DNA from: Rhyacichthys aspro
Taxonomy: Eukaryota > Chordata > Actinopteri > Gobiiformes > Rhyacichthyidae
Assembly (NCBI GenBank): GCA_036850595.1
Contig: CM072162.1
Span: 17,227,758-17,291,757 of the forward strand
Direction: 5' to 3'
Length of the DNA stretch: 64,000 nt
The notes beneath the pieces are model-generated. The model was not told where the DNA came from and did no database searches. It worked only from the letters and a program-made list of their open reading frames with translations. Below, in pieces: positions 27,201 through 36,200 of the stretch. The position numbers were made by a program, and so were the translations under genes. Numbering within the stretch: the first letter of the stretch is position 1; every line of letters begins with the position of its first letter.

Positions 27201-30200
27201 GAACAGGATGAGAGGTGAGCAGGTTTCAGTGTTTGCTCAGTGTCATGTGTGTTTTATCTTACTCTTATTATCCAGCTGGGCTCTGTACTTGGTGAAGCCT
27301 TTGAGCCGCACCCTTTGGCCGAGCAGATCCAAGAACTCCTCCAGGGCCGGTCCCGCGCTCTCGTTGTTGTACATCTCTTCCTCGGTGCTCTGACCAGCCT
27401 TGCAGTAAAGCACTCCCACTTTGTGTTGGAAGCTCAGCTGGAACGAAGAGCACACACAGACACTCACCGGGTAAGTGTCATTTCCTGTAGTTGATCCGCA
27501 TCACACTTCTGCATACTGTACATTAAGCACCCAAAGCACCGGAGTACGCACTTTCCATCACATCACAGCTAGTCTAGAGGCCTTCTATGGAAAAGCTTGA
27601 ATCCTCTTTTGTAAAGCCTGCCTCTGAACTCTTTGGAGGAGCTTTGAGCGGGGCATAAATCAACCTGGGCTAATAACAGCCACTTAAAAGCAGCTGTGGA
27701 GCAACCAAGGAGTGAATTACAAATGCTCTGAGACGTCCTGGCTTAGAGAAGAAAACTCTGCAAGTGAAAGCATTTTAATCCGTTTCTAAAAAAGACTCCC
27801 CAAAGCAAGGACTTTCATTGTGGTTCGACAGCGGCTGAGAAACTATTAACAAGCTTTATAACATCCCACAAATAATGCTTCCCCTTCAGTTATTCTTTTC
27901 TATGAGCACAAACATAAGTCTTATTTAAAACAGAATGATTTGTCGAGAAGTCAATACAAAGTCAAGCAGGAGGGCTGGGCAAAATATCAAAGAATACACA
28001 CTTAACATTTTTGGCAGAGATCAATGTATTCAGCATGAGACACAAGACAAAAGTCCCTTTGTTCAAGAGAGACATCAGTGAAGTATAAAGCAATGAGCAA
28101 TCAATTAATTGTCATTTCCAGTTACAATCTTGCTGACTGTTTGTCTAAATCCAATTGTGTTGTGACCATGTAAGTCAGTAGCACCAGTATCAGCAAAGTC
28201 AGTCCAATTGATCATTTACTGTGATATGGTTTAATAGTTTACAGCACAAAGCTTGTTATTGAACTAGTCCAAAAAACTAAATATAAAACATTCAACATCA
28301 TAATCAAGGCAAAATATTTAGTAACTTTATGGTATAAAATTGAAGTAGCATTGCCAAGCCTTACCTTCACATAAGCATTATTATTCTGATATGTCAACCT
28401 GTCTTATAAAGGGACAGGAATAGATAAAATATTCTCATTTTTTTCTTTTACAGACTGAGTGAAAGCCCTCTCCAACAACATGAATCATTCACAGCTAATG
28501 GCCGCCTAATGCTGGCTAAGAAAGGTAGTTGAAAATAGAAGAAAAGCTTCCCTCTTGAGGCACCTGTTGCCCACAGGTGAATGCCACATTTTTAATTTTA
28601 ACCCAGGGTCAATGCAGCGGGGCTTAAGGGCTTCTTGAAATGTAAAAGCCAACATATAATCTACTGAAATAAATTGCCATTGTCTTCTTCGGTTCGTACA
28701 GGTTACCCTTTTGTGATGTGCTCCTGACACTGTTGTCATGGTAACTTCCTCCATGAAGCAGTCGGCTAAGCCCCCGTCGTGATGGAAAGCTATTATACCA
28801 TCAAGCCCAGTGGAAATGGCATGATGCTTTAGGATGAGGGGGCCTTCTGTTTTTTTAGCCTGGGTTATATGGGCTCACTTAACCCTGTGCACCTCTTAAC
28901 AGACTGTCTGACAGCAAGGACAATACCACTGCCCTTTGGCTGCAAATTTGTCATTGTCTGAAAAGTGCAAACATATAACACAGATGGAGTAGTGCTCCTC
29001 AGGTGTAGCTCATGGTGTGGTCTGTCTGAATGTGTTTGGGGTGTGTGCTTTTGAGCAGCAGTGACGTCTGACTCTGACTCTTGTTTAATTACCATGATGA
29101 TATTTTTAAGAAACTTTCTGATTTGAGTTTACTGCTAAAAAAAAGTGGAACCCTACCATTAGCAATATCTACAAAGAGCTAGGCATCTAGGCACAAGTAC
29201 ACAAGCTTAATATGAAACATGTAATGCCTTGAAATACCAGAACATTATCTGTGCCTTTCTGCTTTGAGCGTGATGCTAAATAACCCCATAAAGTATGAGG
29301 CCTATCCCTAGCCATCCAAACCACTAACACAGCTGTTTCTACAGAGAGAAGGAATCTAAGGCTCAACCAGAGTGGCTAAATATATGGACGCAAAATTACG
29401 CCTGAAATAGCATAACATACAGACATTATGCCCAATAGCAGAAAACATAAGTGAGTGAATGAGTGAAAAACCTTCGCCCTTCTTCCAACTTAAGAGAAAG
29501 AATAGTAAATGGAAGGATGCTAAATGAGGGGAAAAGAAATGGGGACAATGTTTCCCTCAGGAGAGCTACACCTGAGGGATACAGCAGTGTCCTAGCACGG
29601 CACACATCATCACTGTGACATCTGGTACTGCAGCCCAAATCCAAAACCCACAGACACATGAGAAGGCAAAATGGTAAAGTCTTTTGTTCCTAAAAGGTGA
29701 TTCTGAGTTTAAATCCGTGTTCATATTATTTTAAAATGCCACAAAACCTCTTCAAAAAGAGCAGTCTAAATGAAAGAAAAGGTCACTTGTTTTGCATCAT
29801 TAGAAAGAAAAGACTACTCAATTTTTTCTGACCTTACAACTGTGAAATACTATTATGTGTAATTATAGTTTCTAATAGGCACCTGCAGGACTGGCTAACC
29901 CTTTATCTTGTTCCCATCCCTTTTTTCATTATCTAGAGTGACAAATGAAATTGAATACGCTGACAAAAATGATGAAAGCAAGTCAGACTTTTGTATTACA
30001 TTTTTTGTGTGCAATTTCCAAATCTGATCTAGTGCCTAATGCATTTCCCAGTCCATCGGCAAACAGGCAGCCCACTGTGATGTACAAGGTGATTTAAAAC
30101 ACTTTCACATATGCTCTGTTCTCTTCTTACAGCCACACAACACTGCTTTCAGAGATATTATTTCTGCAGGACCGAGGAGCGTGAGGATTTTCTGAAAGCT

Positions 30201-33200
30201 CCAGGATACTTTCACCTACTGGGCAGGATTCACAACAGAACAGCACACTCTTAGAGACCAAAACAAGGGGCTACGTCTCTTCTGTGCTCAGATCTGTAGA
30301 TAAAAGCTTCAACATTTGTTAGAGGGGACACTAAAACAAAAATACACAGCCAGGCCTCTTTGTCTAGGTCGCTGTGTCCAGTGGAACTGTCCAAATAATA
30401 AACACATGAAAAGGAGGTGAATATTCAGCTACATTACAAAGAAAACTGGACAATGGGGTGCTTGGCATATTATAAAATTGCACAACATGCCTAATATTAA
30501 TGACAAAAAGAGAACAAATATACTGAACTGGGCTCCACTGGCTGAGTAGTTTAAGGCCTCTGAGCTTTAAGCCCCACTTATTCTGGGCTCTCCTCCACTT
30601 ACAGTCATTTTAAAGGTTTCTTATTACTTTCTTCAGTCGTTCTTCCTCTTGTTCTGTCAGTCTGTCTTGTTTCCAGAGGGATCTGCAGACAGTCTCTCAT
30701 GTTAAAGGCATGGGGAGCTGTGCAGCAGGTGAACAACTTCCTACAGATGCAATATCAGTTTGGCACTTGAGTTACTTTGTGATAACCTTCTCCATTATTG
30801 AAGAATACAGAATCTACAATCTTATAAGGGACAATGTGCCAAAGATGTCATTATACTGTATTACAAAGAGAAACAGGATTAATATCTCTACATTAGGTAC
30901 TTTGGCTCAGTTATTCACCTTAAATGAGATCATTTCCACAGAGCCAATTAGAAGATCTTGTCATTGGTGTGAAAGGATTTTCCCAGATACAACAATTGTA
31001 ATTCAGAGTTCTGAATTATGTTGTGTTGAAGTTTTGGGGATGTGAATATTGTTTATTACTAAATTCTAATAATTACTTTGACAGTATTATATAAGATCTT
31101 TTAAAGAGTTAATGCCACTGCTCTTGTCTATGTGCAGAGTCTCTTATTGTGAGAGCCTTCTTGTGTCATTTAGGAAGATGGACCAAGCTAATGAATGTAA
31201 TTACTCTAATAAGCAGCCAATTTCTAATAGTAAAACAAGCGCTATGACACTGTCTAATCCCCAACGCTCTTTTCAATCTTACGTTTTTATTAGATGAGAA
31301 ATTAAAGACCTTAGGTTCAGCCAATGAATCCGTCTCTGACACCGGTGAAAATAGAGAGCCCATATCACTAATAGCTATTTTTATCAAACTGAGATAATGT
31401 AAGATGACAGCCCTGGCCATCCAGGCAGAATACCAAGTCCCTGGCTCTCAGGTGGAAGAGAGCTGTCGGAGGTGACTTACACTGAGTCATTTTGGAGTTA
31501 TTCTCAGCTCATAATTCTCAATGCAACAGTGTGGGACTCATATTGATTCTGTGTAAGCCTATTTATTACAGCCTGTTACTGTATGAGCTGCAACCTCTTG
31601 GGACAGTCTTCATCTGCAATAAACAGCCTTCAAATAGAGTAAAGATTGCCGCCATTTGAAGTTAATGCTGTGGTATTAGATACTGTATCTTTTAAAGGAT
31701 AATGAAAATGTCAGGGGAAGCACAGGTAGATACACTCTATATAGAAGATCTATACATATCTCTATTACTGCCTATTGTCTGTATAGCACTGATTGTGCCA
31801 CTGAAGGAGCTAAATTATCCTGCCCTCACAACAGACCGAGGCATAAATGAACTTACCCCCTGCTCGTCCAGCTTGAGGAGCTGCTCCGGGACTTTGGGGG
31901 AGTTGATGGCCAGCCTCAGGCACTGGATATTGAGCTCAGGGATGACATATTCAAGGACCTCCTTGAGTGGCAGGCCCCGAGCAGTCCCATGTCTCGCAGT
32001 AGATGGGATAGCATCCTCCAGAATGGCCCCGCGCAGTGTGGTCAGCTAAAGGGAAAGACAGATGGCAATTATTCAGTCTGTTATATTTTTGTGTGTTTTT
32101 AAAGTCCGTCTGTGTTCATTTGAATCTTTCTGTCTGTGCATTATATCTTAACTGCAGTTGTTTCTAAATTTTGCCTTGACTGTTTTTTTTTTTTGTGTAA
32201 GGCCATATTATTATTATTATTCAGAACAAGAACTGAATTATGTCCCTGTGGACCAGCATTAACAACTCATATTGTAAATAATTCATACTGAGCAGCTGAA
32301 TTGAGTACTGTGGTGTTAAGTAGTGATTTAGTGTTGTGCTACTAATGTGCCAGTAAATGATGACCCAAAAAGCTTCACAACACCCACTTCGTAAACCTAC
32401 GTTGTTGTTGCACATTTATGCCTATAAATCCTATTTCTATCCACTTGGCCCTTGGACATGGATGTCAGCAGTCAATGGCTGTCTGGCAGAAAGGCATTCG
32501 GAAAGCAGATTACTTAACTGAGTGAGAAAAAGAGAGTGGGGCAGTGTGGCACAGAGCTGTGAGGCTAAATGATAGGTGTACATGCAAATAGACACTGAAG
32601 TGGTTGGGGAGTTACTACGTCCTCTGCGTGCTGCTTGTAGAGCTGGCGTGACCCAGATACATTGTTTCATTGGGGGAGTGGTACTTTAAACCAGGTCTGG
32701 AGGTGGCTATCAGTGACATTTCTCTGTCGCAGCTGTTTCACCTGAATTATTCAATGTATGAGACCACCCAGCATCAGTAAAGGAGAGGGGACTGGGGGAG
32801 ATGCATCTGATTTTGTGGATTAATTATGTTGCATGTTGCTATGTGCTTGTTAGAGAATTATGACCTTGATAAGGGTCTCATCCTCTTCCATGTACCACTT
32901 CTACTACTCACATTACTACAATGATCAGAAAGAGTAGTTGGTCTTGAAAACATTTATCTGTGGATAGTTGTTTTGCTGTTTCCAGAGAAAACAAAGGCAG
33001 CCATCTTTGAGCACATTTTTTGGCTTGCATGAGACAGCATAAGCATGGCTGGGCGACTCAGTCAGAGGAATCACTGGGCGCATGAGGGGACTATGAGCAG
33101 ATATAGGAGCACAGAGCCATTAGCCGCCTCCTGTTTCCAGAGGCACTGAAGCAGGCTACAGTCCTGAACTGCTTGACTGAGCCCACTGCTGCCGAGTAAC

Positions 33201-36200
33201 CTCAACACGACTTGCTGAACACAAAAACTGAGAAAAATCTCTTAAAAGCCTACTGGAGCTGTCAGTCAGAGTGATGCAAGCTGTGCAGATTTCACCTGAC
33301 ACGTCCGAGGAACAGTCGAGCACCACTTTTTTTTAAGATATAATGAATAAAACCCATGTATAGACTTACCTGGCTGGTCCTGAAGGTGACCCTGTAATTG
33401 TACTGTGACCCATCTTTCTCTTTCCCTTCATCCAGCTTCTCTCTTCGGACACTGACGGCCACAGGGCCCAGATTGTCATCGACCCCGAAATAGTTTTGAT
33501 GCTCTGTAGATGGAAAAGGAAAAAGTTACTTACCAATTCAAAAGCTGGCATCAATACAAACCCCCAACTTTGAAAGTGTATAGACCATCTAAGGCCAAGC
33601 ATGACACTAATTACAATGGAAAGCAGATGGGGTGTACTGGGGATATGAAACAGTACAATCAGATTAGGAATGGCTGGCATTGGGATTTGAATAAGTAAGT
33701 AAAACACGAAAATCCTCCCTTGAAATTTTGACCCAATCTGAGCCTCCACACGACATCATGTTTGTCACGAAACACAGATACCAACTAAATAAATACAATG
33801 CAATGAGTGTTTTTGCCCAAAACATTTGTAAGAAAAGTGAATGTAGAATGTATGTACTGCCCTTTAACATAATTATAAAAAATGTATTATTAACCTACAG
33901 ATTTCACTGTCAGTGTTCATGTCAGTTTTACTATCAACAACAAAATAAATTTAAAAAATAGCAAGATATGTTTCATTGTTATTTTCACACCATGTCTTTA
34001 TTGGATACCTGATGATGCAGAGTGAAAACAAATAGGAGTAGAGACAGACAAATATTTACTGGCTGCATTTAAACCAGGATGTAGTGGGTCGAAATGAGCC
34101 ACTGGGATATCCCCTCCGTTCAGGATCAGAGTATTTTGTGTCCTTCAGTGAAACATAAGATGAAGAGCTATTTTAATCTTCAAGGATTGACATGTTACGA
34201 TGAGTTGCTGGGTGATGAATATGACCTGTTATAGTTATAAAACATAAATCAGTTTTACAAGTTAATTTAGGTTTTTTGGGTCAGGCAGCAATCAAAAATG
34301 AATATTCATGATCCCAGTGCAGCTACTGGCAAAGTTTCAGGCTAGTTACTTTGGGGAACTTAACAATGTTTAAAAAGTGATAAAATGCATAATCTATGAA
34401 ACATTACAATGGTAAACATGTTTAATATTTGTAATATTAGCTCAAAAGCTAGTGTATGTGTGTGTTTAGGCCATGGTCAGGAGCAAAGCGGCGCACACTC
34501 ACAGTAGTGCCTTAAGCAAACATTCCCTAATCCAAACTAAAGCTGAGGAGAAAGACTAGGATTCACAAGACAACAAAAGAAAACCCTCAAAGGAGACTGA
34601 AAGCACTGGTATTCACAAAGCCCTCTTCACTGGGCCTTACAGATCCATGCCATTTACGGCATGCAATGTAAATATTCTGGTTCCTGTCAGTGTGACATAA
34701 ACGTTAGGGCAATGCAGATATCCACATGAATAATAAAAAGTAGACTGTAAACTGTATGGAGGACATGTGTGGTTAACAGCTGAAGGAATGCATGGCTGGA
34801 CATGGCCCCTGGACTGCAGCAAAATGCTCTGTGGTGCATAAGGTCAAATGTTGGTAGGAGTACTGTCCATGCATATGAAGCTGTCTGACATCTACACACA
34901 GTCTGCACCACGAACAAGACACTGTTGACGGCAGAGGGAAGCTTTTCATCGACATACTTCTGTTACACGTGCCTGTCACTGGAGTGTCACTTGAGGTTGA
35001 CTTGTTGCCAAAGGTTGCAAAACGAATGACACTGACTGTCACATTAAATAAAGTCTCTGCTTGTCACTTCATTCTGTCAAAATTATTTCAAAATCTTTTT
35101 AGAAGTCCTAGAGTTAAGTTTTTCTAAATTTAAAAAAGGTCACATGAGGCCCTATGTGCGTCAGCCTCTTTCGCTCAACCACCGAACAGTAAATGTCCGT
35201 GACCTGTTCCTAACAAGGCTTGGTCTGAGGGTGCAAAGGAAACACTGTGTCCATTAGAGCAGCCTGGGGAGAAACACTACTGTTGCTACGGGAAAGAGGG
35301 CTTTAGGCAATCAATGGGATCAATGTTCAGCTCAGGTTGATAAAAGCTTGCCCTAGAGTGGTGACACGCGGCCATGTCGGCGTGTGTGGAGACAGAGGTG
35401 ATGACTGAATTGTCTCTTCAATAAAACACCTCATGGAAAAAGTGCCACAACCACATACTGCAATAAAAAGGCAGCACTGTAAAAGCTATAACCTCAAAGC
35501 AATGACAGCAAACTGGAGCATGTGAATTATACATTACCCTGTGCTGCACAGCAAGGGGTTAAACACACAACAACTGCACAAGTTACAGTTTGAGAGCACA
35601 TCATGGTAAATGATTTTCAGAGTAGGTTCATTCAAATTTACTGTAAATAGATATAGTCACAGTGAACTCCGGATGGTCTCATTAACCTTGACCAGAGCTT
35701 AGCACAGCGCAGCGAGGCATATTTTAATACAGAGTATCTTTTTGAAATAGTTCAGGCATCTCCCAGTGTGAAAGGTGAAGCAGCTGTTATCTGGAGGGGC
35801 TTAAGAGTCTGTAACACAATCTACTGAGAGCAGCGAAGGCAGACACAGAGCCAGTGAGAAGAGCACACAAGTATAATGTGGCGACGGCCCGGTCGCCATG
35901 GTATTCTAAGACTTGGTCACATAGGTGTTTTAATGAGAAAAGCTTGAACCTCGGCATGGTTTTGCTGACCCTTCGGGGTGCTCACACCCGGCCGGCCCCA
36001 CTGGGAACAGCTGCAGGACAGCCTCTTGCTCACCTCTCTCTGCTCACATGACTAATCACACTTTCACAGCACGGTTCAGGCCAATATCACAGAGAGGACA
36101 TGACCGCTCCTCTTCTGAGGAAGTGAAACACATATCCTTGCACCCAGCACAAGCCTGCTATTGTTCTGGCCACTATTTCATCTGCTCCTACAAAAATAAC

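Noticed and set aside
33366..33749. 127-codon minus-strand frame over exon 2
   Set aside because: It is in a different frame from the family-matching translation EHQNYFG... and is a shadow of exon 2.
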